Origin: Lacticaseibacillus sharpeae JCM 1186 = DSM 20505
Lineage (GTDB): Bacteria > Bacillota > Bacilli > Lactobacillales > Lactobacillaceae
Assembly (NCBI RefSeq): GCF_001436225.1
Contig: NZ_AYYO01000055.1
Location: 114,376-178,375, forward strand
Direction: 5' to 3'
DNA length: 64,000 nt
The notes below the pieces were generated by a model, which ran no database searches, was not told where the DNA came from, and saw only the letters and a program-made list of their open reading frames with translations. A program made the translations under genes and the position numbers. This document shows positions 46,803 to 55,907 of this stretch, piece by piece (position 1 is the stretch's first letter; every line of letters starts with the position of its first letter).

Positions 46803-47922
46803 GCTGCGCATTTACCCCAATGCCAATCAACGGGCCCAGATAGAACGCAACTTTGGCTCGTGCCGCTTTGTTTGGAATGAGCTACTCAACATGCAAATTA
46901 AGCGACACGATAATGGCGGTAAGTACGTCAACGAGTACGGGATGAACTACTTGTTTAAGCCACTCAAGGCAGAGTACCCATGGTTAAAGGAAGCTGATGC
47001 GACCAGCCTGCTTGCGGTAAGCCACAATCTTCATTTGGCTTTCCAGAAACTTTTCAAAGAACATGCTGGTTATCCGAAGTTCAAGTCCAGGCGATACGCG
47101 CGCCACGCGTATCGTTCTAATGCAGTTAATGGGAACATCACGATACTCGATGAGCACCACATTCGCTTGCCTAAACTTGGAGCCGTTTCTTTGCGTGCCA
47201 CCAAATTACCAACCGGGAAAATAAAAACAGCCACGGTGGTCCGTAGCCACACCGGAAAGTATTACGCGTTCGTTGTCGCTGAAGTCGAACTAGCACAATG
47301 GGCGAAAACAGGTAATTCCGTTGGCATCGATGTTGGCGTTGTTGACCTAGTAATTACGAGTAACGGAAAAAAGTATCGCACCAAGCGTTTCGACAAAACA
47401 CTCGCCAAGAAAAAGCATTATTGGGAACGTCGTCTGGCCCGGCGCCGCCGTTTGGCTGAAAAAGAGATTGCTTGGGATAAACATCTAAAGGTAGCTGCGC
47501 CACGACAGTTGAGTGATTTCAAAAACTATGTGAAAGCTAAAATGATGGTGGCCAAGTATAGCGAGAAGGTAGCTAATCAACGTCGTGATTACCTCCAGAA
47601 AATCAGTACAGAGCTCATCGCTCTGTATGACGTGATTAAGCTTGAAGACCTGAAAACCAAGGGTCTTCTGCGTAACCACAACCTGGCACGGGCAATTGCC
47701 AATCAATCGTGGCGTGAACTCCGCCTGATGCTTGAGTACAAAGCAGCTTGGTATGGTAAAGAGGTGACGGCAGTTTCACCGTATAAAACATCGCAACGCT
47801 GTTCTGAATGTGGCTACGATGACGGCAAACACGAGTTGAACGTGCGTGAATGGACGTGCCCTCAGTGTCACACGCACCACGATCGTGATATTAACGCCGC
47901 CAAGAACATTCTGGCAGCATAG
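46783..47922 (+). CDS. tnpB: TnpB, RNA-guided nuclease of IS200/IS605
   Basis: 379 aa from ATG 46783 (MIKKTYKLRIYP), with GGAGG upstream inside tnpA. N-terminal helix-turn-helix region, then split RuvC: Asp183 (GIDVGVVDL), Glu288 (IKLEDL) and the DRD at 367-369 (HDRDINAAKNIL), with zinc-finger Cys340, 343, 359 and 362. All look intact, so a working guide-RNA-directed nuclease is expected, as for ISDra2 TnpB. Confidence 0.95.
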   Translation: MIKKTYKLRIYPNANQRAQIERNFGSCRFVWNELLNMQIKRHDNGGKYVNEYGMNYLFKPLKAEYPWLKEADATSLLAVSHNLHLAFQKLFKEHAGYPKFKSRRYARHAYRSNAVNGNITILDEHHIRLPKLGAVSLRATKLPTGKIKTATVVRSHTGKYYAFVVAEVELAQWAKTGNSVGIDVGVVDLVITSNGKKYRTKRFDKTLAKKKHYWERRLARRRRLAEKEIAWDKHLKVAAPRQLSDFKNYVKAKMMVAKYSEKVANQRRDYLQKISTELIALYDVIKLEDLKTKGLLRNHNLARAIANQSWRELRLMLEYKAAWYGKEVTAVSPYKTSQRCSECGYDDGKHELNVREWTCPQCHTHHDRDINAAKNILAA

Positions 47923-48056
47923 CCTTAAAAAAAGGGTCTACTGGCACGGGACGTGCCTTGGTCAATAGCCGTAACCTCTGCATAGAAAGCTCAGTGCTGG
48001 ATATGTAAGTCAGCGGTGTTCCCAGAAGCTCGGTCATTCATGGCCGAGTAGTTCAC
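47800..48056 (+). ncRNA. Predicted omega (reRNA) of TnpB
   Basis: In this family the guide RNA covers the 3' end of tnpB and the right end, with the guide just outside the element. Here the scaffold would run through 47923-48056, ending in the GCTCGG/CCGAG hairpin and TAGTTCAC; the guide would start about 48057 (GATGAACTTAACCATA). The start is only a guess. Confidence 0.5.
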
Positions 48057-48069
48057 GATGAACTTAACC

Positions 48070-48590
48070 ATACAACCAACCCCCCGTTCCATTTTTATAA
48101 ATCTCTGCAAAACAAATTAATATATATATTTGTTCCAACACCCACATTGTAAAGCGCTTTCTTGTTAATTTAAAGCATAACACTTTATATAACATCCAAT
48201 TCACATTTATCAAAGTAGTGGTATTAAAGGCACACTAAATGATTTCAGTCAGTCAATATTATTAACGGCAATTATCACAATGACACACTCAATTTATGCA
48301 CATTTGCATTTTCACTAATCACAAACATTATTACCCAACTATAAAAAAAGAACTTAGAAATTAATCAATTAAAAATGGCGTATCACTCCCATAGTCCGCA
48401 TTTTGCGCGTAACCTAATCAAACATCAATTACACCGCATAACCGTATCATTGCTGCTACCCACACTGAATGTATTTTTAACATCGTACGCAAAACTTCCA
48501 GACCAACTATTGCGCAAAGGCACAAAAACATGCACTATAAACTCAAAATCAAACGGGTTTTGCCCGCGAATTTAAAGTGCGAGGACTAAC
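48070..48590. other. AT-rich gene-free stretch
   Basis: About 520 bases, clearly richer in A/T than the surroundings, with no frame supported by a ribosome binding site on either strand (a 66-codon frame at 48375 lacks one). It may be relic DNA next to the insertion sequence. The promoter of the downstream PTS gene must be near its right end. Confidence 0.5.
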
Positions 48591-49697
48591 ATGGCTTCAG
48601 AAACACCAAAATCAATCACCAGTACTTCTGCAACTAAACAAACGCCCATGACCGCAATCATGGCCGGGGTGAATGCCGCTCTGCCCTTCATTATTGGCGG
48701 TGGCCTGCTGCTCGCCTTGGGCAACGTCCTCGCTAACCTTGGGCTGACCGCAGTGGCCGCGCACGCAGGACACCCCGGCAACATCGTTTGGCTGCTGAAC
48801 AGTGTGGGCGGTTTGGGTTTCACGTTGATGATTCCGGTGCTCGGCGGGGCCATTGCCCGACATCTTGGGGGCAATCCCGCCGTCGCCCCCGCGTTTCTAG
48901 CCAGCTATCTCGCCAATACCCCGGCACTGCTGGGAACCAGGGGCGGTGCAGGCTTTTTGGGTGCCGTCCTCATTGGCCTAGAGGGCGGTTACGCCATGCG
49001 TCTGCTGCGCAACCAGGTGCCCCTACCCAAATCAATGCGGGCAACTGTCGACACCCTGCTGTGGCCGTTCATATTGTTACTACTACTGACCAGCAGCACC
49101 TACTTCATCATCGGCCCCGTGCTCGCCGCAGTCATGTCCGGCCTGCTCCACCTTCTGCGTGTCATTCCGCCTGCATACACGGCACTAGGCGGTGCAATCG
49201 TCGGCGGCATGTTAGCGGCAGATCTGGGGGGCCCGCTCAATAAAACGGCTTGGCTATTTGCCTTCACCCTCCTTAGCAGCCACGTCTACACTTGGTTCGG
49301 TATCGCCGGCGTCGTGCCGCTGCTTGCACCCATGAGTGCCGCCATTGCTGGGTGGCTGCAACCGCAACTATTCACCCCCACTGAACGGACCAGTCGCCTA
49401 AGCACGCTACTTGTCGGCATGACCGTCGCCAGTGAACCCGCAATTCCGTATCTGCTGACGGCGCCAGTACCGATGATTATCGCCAACGTTACGACTGGGG
49501 CCCTGACTGGGGCCCTAACGATGACGCTACACATTGAACGCATCGCTCCCGGGCTCGGCGTGTTCGACCCACTAATCGGTCTATCGCGGCCACTAGGACC
49601 GTTTTATATCGCCCTGACTGTCGGTTTGGCGGTGAATGTTGGGCTGATTCTGGTGCTGCGCGGCATGTGGCGGCGCACGCACACGCTGCAAAACTGA
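48591..49697 (+). CDS. PTS fructose-family IIC protein without IIA/IIB partners
   Basis: 368 aa, about nine to ten helices; GVNAALPFIIGGGLLLALG, PVLGGAIARHLGGNPAVAPAF and GGMLAADLGGPLNKTAW are typical of the fructose/mannitol EIIC fold. No IIA or IIB domain is attached or adjacent, so it must use other PTS proteins or work without phosphorylation. GAGGAC lies eight bases before ATG. Ends four bases before a perfect Noc site. Confidence 0.85.
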   Translation: MASETPKSITSTSATKQTPMTAIMAGVNAALPFIIGGGLLLALGNVLANLGLTAVAAHAGHPGNIVWLLNSVGGLGFTLMIPVLGGAIARHLGGNPAVAPAFLASYLANTPALLGTRGGAGFLGAVLIGLEGGYAMRLLRNQVPLPKSMRATVDTLLWPFILLLLLTSSTYFIIGPVLAAVMSGLLHLLRVIPPAYTALGGAIVGGMLAADLGGPLNKTAWLFAFTLLSSHVYTWFGIAGVVPLLAPMSAAIAGWLQPQLFTPTERTSRLSTLLVGMTVASEPAIPYLLTAPVPMIIANVTTGALTGALTMTLHIERIAPGLGVFDPLIGLSRPLGPFYIALTVGLAVNVGLILVLRGMWRRTHTLQN

Positions 49698-49700
49698 TTT

Positions 49701-49716
49701 ATTTCCCGGGAAATAT
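49701..49716. promoter_or_regulatory. Noc-binding site (perfect)
   Basis: Second exact copy of TATTTCCCGGGAAATA, containing the 14-base Noc consensus, in the intergenic space after the PTS IIC gene. Confidence 0.8.
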
Positions 49717-49907
49717 CACCAAAAATTTGTGCTTTTGTAATTAACTTCACGGCATTGTAAGACCCCGCCGCACCACGGAAAACGCTATGTGCCGCTATTT
49801 GCAGCCCATTTTCGCCACATCAGCACACCACGTTAACTGTGTAAATTAGTTACAACCTTTTGCCCACCATCTCCCCGCGCTATGATGAAGGCAAGGAGAT
49901 GTTCACT

Positions 49908-50846
49908 TTGAAAATTACTGTATTAGGTGTTGGCGGCATGGGTAGCCGCTTCGCCTTGATGTTGCACCAAGCAGGTAACGACGTGACGCTGGTTGATGGC
50001 TGGCAGGCAAACGTCGACGCAATCCGCCAAAACGGGATTCAGGCGAACTTTAACGGCAAGCAGGTTGCAGCCAAAATGCCAATCTACACGCCAGCAGAAG
50101 TCGCACAGGCCGGGCTACAGGCAGACCTGATTGTGGTCTTCTTGAAGTCCAACCAGCTGACTGCGACCTTCAGCCAGGTCCGTGCCCTCATCGGCAAGGA
50201 TACCTACGTGCTGTGCCTGCTCAACGGCATCGGCCATGAAGACGTGCTCGAGGAATTTGTTGCCAAGGACCACCTCATCTTGGGGATTACCATGTGGACC
50301 GCCGGCATGACCGGCCCCGGGCAGGTTGAACTCCTCGGTGATGGCGAAGTCGAACTGCAGAACTTCGAACCTGCCGGCAAGGATTTTGCCCAGCAGGTCG
50401 TCGATATTTTCCAAGGTGCCGGCTTGAACCCGCACTACAGCGAAAACGTTAAGTACTCCATCTGGCGCAAGGCCTGCGTCAACGGCACGCTGAACTGCCT
50501 GTGTGCCCTGCTTGACTGCAACATCGGTGAACTCGGCAAGACAGCCGAGGCACCAGCTTTGCTGCACACCATCATCGCGGAATTCGCGGCCGTGGCGGTT
50601 AAAGAGGGCATCAAGCTGGATACCGAGGAAGTCTACCAGCACGTGGCGGCAACCTTCACCGCCGACATCGCGGATCACTACCCATCCATGCACCAAGACC
50701 TGGTGCAGCACCACCGGCGCACCGAGATTGGCTTCATCAACGGGGCAGTGGCGCGTAAGGGGCAAAAGTACGGAATTGCGACGCCATACTGCACGCTGCT
50801 GACCCAGATGGTGCACGTGAAGGAACAGCTGCTCGGGGCCAAGTAG
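49908..50846 (+). CDS. 2-dehydropantoate 2-reductase family protein (PanE/ApbA)
   Basis: 312 aa from TTG 49908 (MKITVLGVGGMG), which has AAGGAG about eight bases upstream. Rossmann loop GVGGMG (7-12), NLNGIGHEDVL-type LLNGIGHEDVL, and the C-terminal helical domain with the lysine/asparagine pair (IWRKACVNGTLN). Likely reduces ketopantoate (CoA synthesis), though many homologues act on other 2-oxoacids and no panB/panC is present. Confidence 0.88.
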   Translation: MKITVLGVGGMGSRFALMLHQAGNDVTLVDGWQANVDAIRQNGIQANFNGKQVAAKMPIYTPAEVAQAGLQADLIVVFLKSNQLTATFSQVRALIGKDTYVLCLLNGIGHEDVLEEFVAKDHLILGITMWTAGMTGPGQVELLGDGEVELQNFEPAGKDFAQQVVDIFQGAGLNPHYSENVKYSIWRKACVNGTLNCLCALLDCNIGELGKTAEAPALLHTIIAEFAAVAVKEGIKLDTEEVYQHVAATFTADIADHYPSMHQDLVQHHRRTEIGFINGAVARKGQKYGIATPYCTLLTQMVHVKEQLLGAK

Positions 50847-50864
50847 CCACAAGGAGGAGTAACA

Positions 50865-51170
50865 ATGTTCGGCAAAAAACCGACAGACGAAGAGATTCTC
50901 AATCTGTATTACGACTACGTACTGACGGAAGGGTTAACCGACCGCGAGCGGAAAATTGGGTTGCTCGCCAAGGCCGAACTGGAGCAGAACCATTACTCCG
51001 TCGCCGTGGTGAACCGCACCATGGCTAGTCTGCGGCTGGAAGCGCTGAAGACCGGGTTAACGCCGGCAGCCGAGAAGTTCTTCGTCCAGCTAAGCGACAT
51101 TCTAAACGTCATCACCCCGATTTTCACCACCCGCGGTAAGGCAATGATGCAAAACGGGTATCTAGATTAA
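50865..51170 (+). CDS. Bacteriocin immunity-like small helical protein
   Basis: 101 aa, starting MFGKKPTDEEILNLYYDYVL; the helical pattern with LLAKAELEQNHYSVAVVNRTMASLRLEAL resembles enterocin A-type immunity proteins. GGAGGAG before ATG; 19 bases after panE, so co-transcribed. No bacteriocin precursor (double-Gly leader) is seen nearby; orphan immunity genes are common in lactobacilli. Family call is tentative. Confidence 0.65.
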   Translation: MFGKKPTDEEILNLYYDYVLTEGLTDRERKIGLLAKAELEQNHYSVAVVNRTMASLRLEALKTGLTPAAEKFFVQLSDILNVITPIFTTRGKAMMQNGYLD

Positions 51171-51177
51171 CGGTAAA

Positions 51178-51217
51178 TAAAAAAGTTGCGCCCACTACGA
51201 GTGGACGCAACTTTTTT
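51178..51217. terminator. Bidirectional terminator
   Basis: AAAAAAGTTGCG / CGCAACTTTTTT stem with inner CCACT/AGTGG pairing, between convergent genes. Confidence 0.92.
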
Positions 51218-51219
51218 GG

Positions 51220-51951
51220 TTACTTAACTGATGCCTTAACCTGCTTAATGGCCGCCTGAATCGCTGCGGCCTGCAGCTTAGCCTGTGCCTGCGCAATTAC
51301 TTGCTTCTGCTGGGCTGCCGTCAAGTGCGGATTCTTCATCTTGGCCGCAATGACCGCTTGCTGCACGGCCGCTGCCATCTGGGCCTTCTGCTTTGCGCTT
51401 GGATTCTTCAGGCTCGCCAAGCGCTTGCTCAGCGCTTTGGCCTGCTTGGTGCTGAGTTCCGTCCACGTCTTCGGCAGTTCGATGGTGTTGACCTGCTTCA
51501 CCAGGTGGTTGTTGTTCTGGTTCATGAACAGCGTCTTGAAGAAGCCGTTCTTGTAGCGCCACACCGTCTTCTTGCTGGTAAGGGTCGCCGACTTAGCGTT
51601 AGTCGCAACCACCTTGTTGTGTACATCGTAGTCGGCCTTGGTGTGGGTCGCCTTGTGCTTCGGGTTCAGCTTGTAGATGTACACCTGGTGCTTGCCGTCG
51701 GTCCCGACGTCCTGCCGCAGCAACAGGGGTAGGGCCTTGCTTGGTGATGCACTGTAAATCGTGCTGGTTTGCGTCGTCGTCACCTTTTCCATCCCGAAAT
51801 GGCTGTGGTCGTTGGCGTAAACCATGAACATCGAGCCCATCAGTCCGGCGCCGAAAATCACGACCAGGACGCTGCGCAAAACGGAGGTGCGCATCATAAT
51901 GAACGCGAGGTACAGCGCGATGGTGCTAATAATAATTAATGCAACAATCAT
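51220..51951 (-). CDS. DUF4811 protein
   Basis: 243 aa: two N-terminal helices (about 2-18 and 24-45), an extracytoplasmic domain, and a C-terminal Gln/Ala/Lys-rich helical tail (AAAVQQAVIAAKMK, QAQAKLQAAAIQ). DUF4811 genes usually sit next to an EmrB-like MFS pump, as here; its ATG overlaps the pump's stop by one base, so the two are coupled. Function unknown, probably an accessory to the exporter. Confidence 0.88.
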   Translation of the reverse strand: MIVALIIISTIALYLAFIMMRTSVLRSVLVVIFGAGLMGSMFMVYANDHSHFGMEKVTTTQTSTIYSASPSKALPLLLRQDVGTDGKHQVYIYKLNPKHKATHTKADYDVHNKVVATNAKSATLTSKKTVWRYKNGFFKTLFMNQNNNHLVKQVNTIELPKTWTELSTKQAKALSKRLASLKNPSAKQKAQMAAAVQQAVIAAKMKNPHLTAAQQKQVIAQAQAKLQAAAIQAAIKQVKASVK

Positions 51952-53438
51952 TAGTTCGTCCCCTCCTTTGCCGCAACTTGCTTGGGATTAACGTCCTTAG
52001 TTGCCGTTACCTTCTTGTTCAGGAAGAACGTGAGCAACCAGCCGAGCGCGGAGAAGCCGATGGCAAACCAGAATGATGCGTGGTACCCACTCAGCGTCGC
52101 GCTAAAGAATGCGTGCTTGTAACCCAAGGGGTTGGTCGTCAGCATGTGCTTGGCTGGCGCAGCCGCGTTCGTCACGTTCGACAGCACGGACACGAGAATC
52201 GCGGTGGTCATGGACGTTGCCACCTGCCGCACCGTGTTGTTCACGGCGGTCCCGTGGCGAATCAAGTCCCCGGACAGGGCGTTCATCCCGTTGGTCGTCA
52301 GCGGCATCATCACCATGGAGACCCCGAACATCCGCACGGCGTAGATAATGGTGATGAAAATCGACGGTGTGGTTTCGGTCACGAATGCGTATGGCAGTGT
52401 GCCAACCGTCAAGATGAACAGACCGAGCTGGGCCAAACGCTTTGCCCCGATTTTATCGAAGACAATCCCGGTGATAGGGCTCATTACCCCCATCATCAGG
52501 GCCCCAGGCAGTAAGGTCAGCCCGGATTGCAGCGCCGTCTTGCCGTGGATAATCTGCAGGTACATTGGCAGAATCATTTCGACCCCGACCATCGCCATGT
52601 TCGCGATGGACCCAAGAATGGTGGAAAGGGTGAAAATCTTGCTGCTGAACACCCGCAGCTGCAGGAACGGATCATCCATGTGCAGCTGCCGGAACACGAA
52701 CAGGCCGATGAAGACAATCCCGCCGGCGATAGTGCCGATAACAACTGGGTCGAGCCAGCCATTGCTGGAGACCTCGGAGAAGCCGTACAGCAGCAGGCCA
52801 AATCCGATTGAGGATTCAACTAAAGACAGAAAATCGAGCTTCGGGTTGCTGTTAGGCAGTACGTCGCGCATGAAAAACAGCGCCATAATCAGCACAATCA
52901 CGATGATTGGCAGCAGCATTCCGAACAGCGTCCGCCAGCCGAAGTTATCGATGACCCAGCCAGACAGCGTCGGCCCAATCGCCGGTGCCACCCCAATGGC
53001 GAGTCCGGACAGGCCCATGGCACTCCCCCGCTTTTCGGGTGGGAAGATACTGAGCATGATGTTTTGCAGCAGCGGCATCGTGACCCCGACCCCAACGGCC
53101 TGAATCAGCCGCCCAGTCAGCAGTAGCGCGAAGTCGCTCGCGACAAACGCCACCGTCGTCCCCACGCCGAAGATGGCCATCGCGCCGATGTAGAGCCAGC
53201 GTGTGGGCACCTTGGCCGCCAGGAACGCGGAGACCGGGATCATAATCCCGTTAACCAGCATGAACCCGGTCGTCAGCCACTGCACGGTCCCGGTATCGAT
53301 GTTAAATTCATCCATCAGCGTCGGGAACGCCGTTGCGAGGATGGTTTGGTTCAAAACAGTGATGAACACCCCTGTAATCAGGGTGACCACCAGCAGCGCC
53401 ACATTAATCTTGCGGCCCTTGGTATCGCGTACGTCCAA
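51951..53438 (-). CDS. MFS multidrug exporter, EmrB/QacA type
   Basis: 495 aa, about 14 helices. Motifs: LNQTILATAFPTLMDEFN in helix 1, QWLTTGFMLVNGIMIP, and GPTLSGWVIDNFGWR (motif C) in helix 5. Start is TTG 53438 with GGGGCGA six bases upstream. Divergent from a MerR regulator, with which it shares a 160-base intergenic region carrying CACATTA / TAATGTG inverted repeats. Confidence 0.92.
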   Translation of the reverse strand: MDVRDTKGRKINVALLVVTLITGVFITVLNQTILATAFPTLMDEFNIDTGTVQWLTTGFMLVNGIMIPVSAFLAAKVPTRWLYIGAMAIFGVGTTVAFVASDFALLLTGRLIQAVGVGVTMPLLQNIMLSIFPPEKRGSAMGLSGLAIGVAPAIGPTLSGWVIDNFGWRTLFGMLLPIIVIVLIMALFFMRDVLPNSNPKLDFLSLVESSIGFGLLLYGFSEVSSNGWLDPVVIGTIAGGIVFIGLFVFRQLHMDDPFLQLRVFSSKIFTLSTILGSIANMAMVGVEMILPMYLQIIHGKTALQSGLTLLPGALMMGVMSPITGIVFDKIGAKRLAQLGLFILTVGTLPYAFVTETTPSIFITIIYAVRMFGVSMVMMPLTTNGMNALSGDLIRHGTAVNNTVRQVATSMTTAILVSVLSNVTNAAAPAKHMLTTNPLGYKHAFFSATLSGYHASFWFAIGFSALGWLLTFFLNKKVTATKDVNPKQVAAKEGTN

Positions 53439-53509
53439 AAGTATCGCCCCTTAACTTATCTATAGTAACTATGGCACCAGCACTGCTTGCTGATGTCCCG
53501 TTCTAACCA

Positions 53510-53545
53510 CATTACGTTGTTGCTTTATTACATAATGTGATATTG
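53510..53545. promoter_or_regulatory. Inverted repeat between the MFS pump and MerR genes
   Basis: CACATTA and TAATGTG are arranged as an inverted repeat around an AT-rich spacer in the divergent promoter region; a likely operator of the adjacent MerR-type regulator. Confidence 0.4.
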
Positions 53546-53602
53546 ACAAGACTAAACATTACAACTATATTTTAAATAAGTCAATGGACAGGAGTGAAAA
53601 TT

Positions 53603-54037
53603 GTGGGCTTAGATACGACACATTTACTGAAAAAATTAGACCTATCAATCGGCATCGGGGAGGCTAGCCGCGTGTCTGGCGCGACCTTGACCCAGATTCG
53701 GTATTGGGAGAAGAAAGGACTGCTGACCTCTTTTCATCATTCTGACGGCCGCAACAAGCGGTATTCCATTCAGAATATCATCGCGATGACGGCCATTAAG
53801 CAGATGCTAGACGACGGCTACACCCTGGCCAAGGCGGCGGAAACCGTCCGCGCACGGCAGCACACCGCCGACCGGTTGCGCCTCATCATGCACGAGCAGC
53901 TCAAGAGCGCCGAAATCGACGAAGACGGCATCAGTTGCTTCAACTTCGGCGCCATCGAAAATGACCCGGACTACGACCTCATCGTCACCGCCTCGGACAC
54001 CAAGACCCACCTGACCAAGGTCAAGCGCCAAGACTAA
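53603..54037 (+). CDS. MerR family transcriptional regulator
   Basis: 144 aa from GTG 53603 (GGAGTG upstream). Winged helix-turn-helix IGEASRVSGATLTQIRYWEKKGLL, dimer helix, and a short C-terminal domain with NFGAIENDPDYDLIVTASD, which carries no Cys-based metal site beyond a single Cys, so a metal sensor is unlikely. Its divergent position suggests that it senses a toxic compound and controls the MFS/DUF4811 pair. Confidence 0.9.
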   Translation: MGLDTTHLLKKLDLSIGIGEASRVSGATLTQIRYWEKKGLLTSFHHSDGRNKRYSIQNIIAMTAIKQMLDDGYTLAKAAETVRARQHTADRLRLIMHEQLKSAEIDEDGISCFNFGAIENDPDYDLIVTASDTKTHLTKVKRQD

Positions 54038-54131
54038 TGCGGCGTTTGTTCAGCTTTCGTAGCCTTCTGTTTGCGCTTTTGAGACAAAAAGTGTAACATA
54101 ACTACCATTGTTGTGTCGCAATTCGTGACAC

Positions 54132-54191
54132 ATGTCTACGAATCAGAAAGGAACCCCGCACGGGCACCCGCGGGGCAAAGACGGCGAATGA
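54132..54191 (+). CDS. Possible 19-aa leader peptide coupled to the permease
   Basis: ATG 54132 opens [19 protein letters not shown] and ends with TGA overlapping the permease ATG (ATGA at 54188-54191). Within it AAAGGAA is followed by a CCCCGC/GCGGGG hairpin that could place this site near the permease start. There is no clear ribosome binding site for the peptide itself, so it may only be untranslated leader. Confidence 0.35.
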   Translation: MSTNQKGTPHGHPRGKDGE

Positions 54192-55537
54192 AGCGAAAAC
54201 TTAGCGCACGACACATGCAGATGATTGCTCTAGGCGGCACGATTGGTGTTGGCCTGTTCATGGGCGCCACGGCCACCATTAAGTGGACCGGCCCCTCAGT
54301 CCTATTGGCGTACACCATCGCCGGACTGTTTCTGTACCTCATCATGCGGGCGCTAGGGGAAATGCTGTACGTCGATCCGGCAACCGGGTCGTTCGCCAAG
54401 TTCGCCACCGAATACATGCACCCCCTCTTCGGCTACCTGACCGCCTGGAGTAACATCTTCCAGTTCGTAGTCGTGGGGATGTCCGAAATGATTGCCATTG
54501 GTGAGTACTTCCAGTTCTGGTGGCCACACCTGCCTGGCTGGCTGCCCGGCTTAGTCGCCATCACCACATTGGTCCTCGCCAACCTGATTTCCGTGCGCAT
54601 GTTTGGCGAAATGGAATTCTGGTTCGCCCTGGTTAAAGTGGTGACCATCATCCTCATGATTGTGGCTGGTCTCGGGGTCATCATCTTCGGTTTCGGTAAC
54701 GGTGGCCACCCCGTCGGCATCAGTAACCTGTGGACCCACGGCGGCTTCTTCACCCACGGCATCTCGGGCTTTTGCTTTGCACTCTCAATTGTCGTCGGCT
54801 CCTACCAGGGGGTCGAACTGCTCGGCATCACCGCGGGCGAGGCGGAAAATCCGCAGCCAACCATCGTGAAAGCGGTCAAGGACACCGTCGGCCGCATCCT
54901 GATTTTCTACGTCGGCGCAATCTTCGTCATCGTCGCCATCTACCCGTGGAACCAGCTCAGTGCCATTGGGTCCCCGTTCGTGCAGACATTCGCCAAAATC
55001 GGCATCACCGCCGCGGCCAGCATCGTGAACTTCGTCGTGGTCACGGCTGCCCTGTCCGGCGCCAACTCGGGGATTTACTCCGCCAGCCGCATGCTGTTTA
55101 CCCTCGCGGAGGACAAGAAGTTGCCGCGCATGTTCACCAAGCTCAACCGCCACGGGGTGCCCTTCTACCCCGTTGTCCTCGTCGGCGCCGGCATTCTCCT
55201 GGGCGTGATCTTGAACGCCCTCCTGCCGCTATTCGCCCCCGGGGCCGACAGTATCTTCGTGCTCGTCTATAGCTCCAGCGTCCTGCCCGGCATGGTGCCG
55301 TGGGTCGTCATCCTCATCTCGGAGATGCGCTTCCGGAAGGTGCACGCGGACAAGATGGCCCAGCATCCATTCAAGATGCCGTTCGCCCCGTACAGCAACT
55401 ACCTCACCCTCGCCTTCCTCGCGTTCGTGCTGGTGTTCATGTTCCTCAATCCCGAAACGCGCGTGTCGCTCCTCGTTGGCGTGATTTACCTAGCCATCAT
55501 GACTGGCGTGTACTGGCATCGGCACCACCAAAAATAG
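54188..55537 (+). CDS. Amino acid permease (APC superfamily, AAT type)
   Basis: 449 aa, about 12 helices, from ATG 54188 ([17 protein letters not shown]), which brings the family's first helix [16 protein letters not shown] close to the N-terminus. Other marks: [20 protein letters not shown] and [20 protein letters not shown]. Upstream in-frame GTG codons at 54113 would add 25 unusual residues and lack a binding site. Substrate not predictable. Confidence 0.9.
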   Translation: MKRKLSARHMQMIALGGTIGVGLFMGATATIKWTGPSVLLAYTIAGLFLYLIMRALGEMLYVDPATGSFAKFATEYMHPLFGYLTAWSNIFQFVVVGMSEMIAIGEYFQFWWPHLPGWLPGLVAITTLVLANLISVRMFGEMEFWFALVKVVTIILMIVAGLGVIIFGFGNGGHPVGISNLWTHGGFFTHGISGFCFALSIVVGSYQGVELLGITAGEAENPQPTIVKAVKDTVGRILIFYVGAIFVIVAIYPWNQLSAIGSPFVQTFAKIGITAAASIVNFVVVTAALSGANSGIYSASRMLFTLAEDKKLPRMFTKLNRHGVPFYPVVLVGAGILLGVILNALLPLFAPGADSIFVLVYSSSVLPGMVPWVVILISEMRFRKVHADKMAQHPFKMPFAPYSNYLTLAFLAFVLVFMFLNPETRVSLLVGVIYLAIMTGVYWHRHHQK

Positions 55538-55545
55538 TTCAGCCT

Positions 55546-55573
55546 GCCGCAGCATTACGCTGCGGCTATTTTT
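55546..55573 (+). terminator. Terminator of the permease
   Basis: GCCGCAGC / GCTGCGGC with 5-base loop, then TATTTTT. Confidence 0.88.
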
Positions 55574-55590
55574 ATCGGCAAAAATCAGGC

Positions 55591-55907
55591 ATTGTTCGTG
55601 TTTTGCAATTTAAATATCAATAACTAGCCCAAAATCAGTCCTAATTGCGTGAATTTTGCAGATAAGTGCACAAATTCAATAACGTCCTTCATCAGTAATA
55701 ACCCCTGTCTTTGCAGAACTGGCACACATAATTGTTCAGCAATTTCCGAACATTAACTTTGTTTCACGAAACATTGTGAAGATTTTGTACATAAATTGTG
55801 GCTTTCGTGTTGTAATCCCGATTATTCGGTTTTATACTTTCTTTGGCAAAGAAAATTCGACTTTTACCGCCCGATCAGCGGATTTATGCAATTATTGTTC
55901 GTGTTTT
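55591..55907 (+). promoter_or_regulatory. Set of PurR-box-like sites upstream of the Phn-like transporter
   Basis: ATTGTTCGTGTTTT occurs twice exactly (55591-55604, 55894-55907), and ATTTCCGAACATTAA (55742-55756) is a near-perfect PurBox in the other orientation; ATTATTCGGTTTTA (55821-55834) is a weaker one. They match the boxes in front of purE (ATAGTTCGTGTTTA and TTTCCGAACGTT). A promoter TTGTAA-17-TATACT (55810-55838) lies among them. The 421-base gap thus looks like a large control region. Confidence 0.65.

Larger units (their letters stand above)
46320..48070 (+). mobile_element. IS200/IS605-family insertion sequence
   Basis: Approximate limits. It contains a Y1 transposase gene (tnpA) and tnpB in the same direction, overlapping by 20 bases, followed by about 130 bases of right end with a hairpin (GCTCGG/CCGAG, 48028-48048) and TAGTTCAC. 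As usual for this family there are no inverted terminal repeats or target duplications to fix the ends, so boundaries are estimates. Both genes are intact. Confidence 0.85.

Noticed and set aside
48375..48575. 66-codon frame before the lone PTS IIC
   Set aside because: No ribosome binding site and AT-rich relic-like sequence.
55760..55773. TGTTTCACGAAACA as a parS site
   Set aside because: It lacks the two central bases of TGTTTCACGTGAAACA, which changes the half-site spacing; at most an operator.
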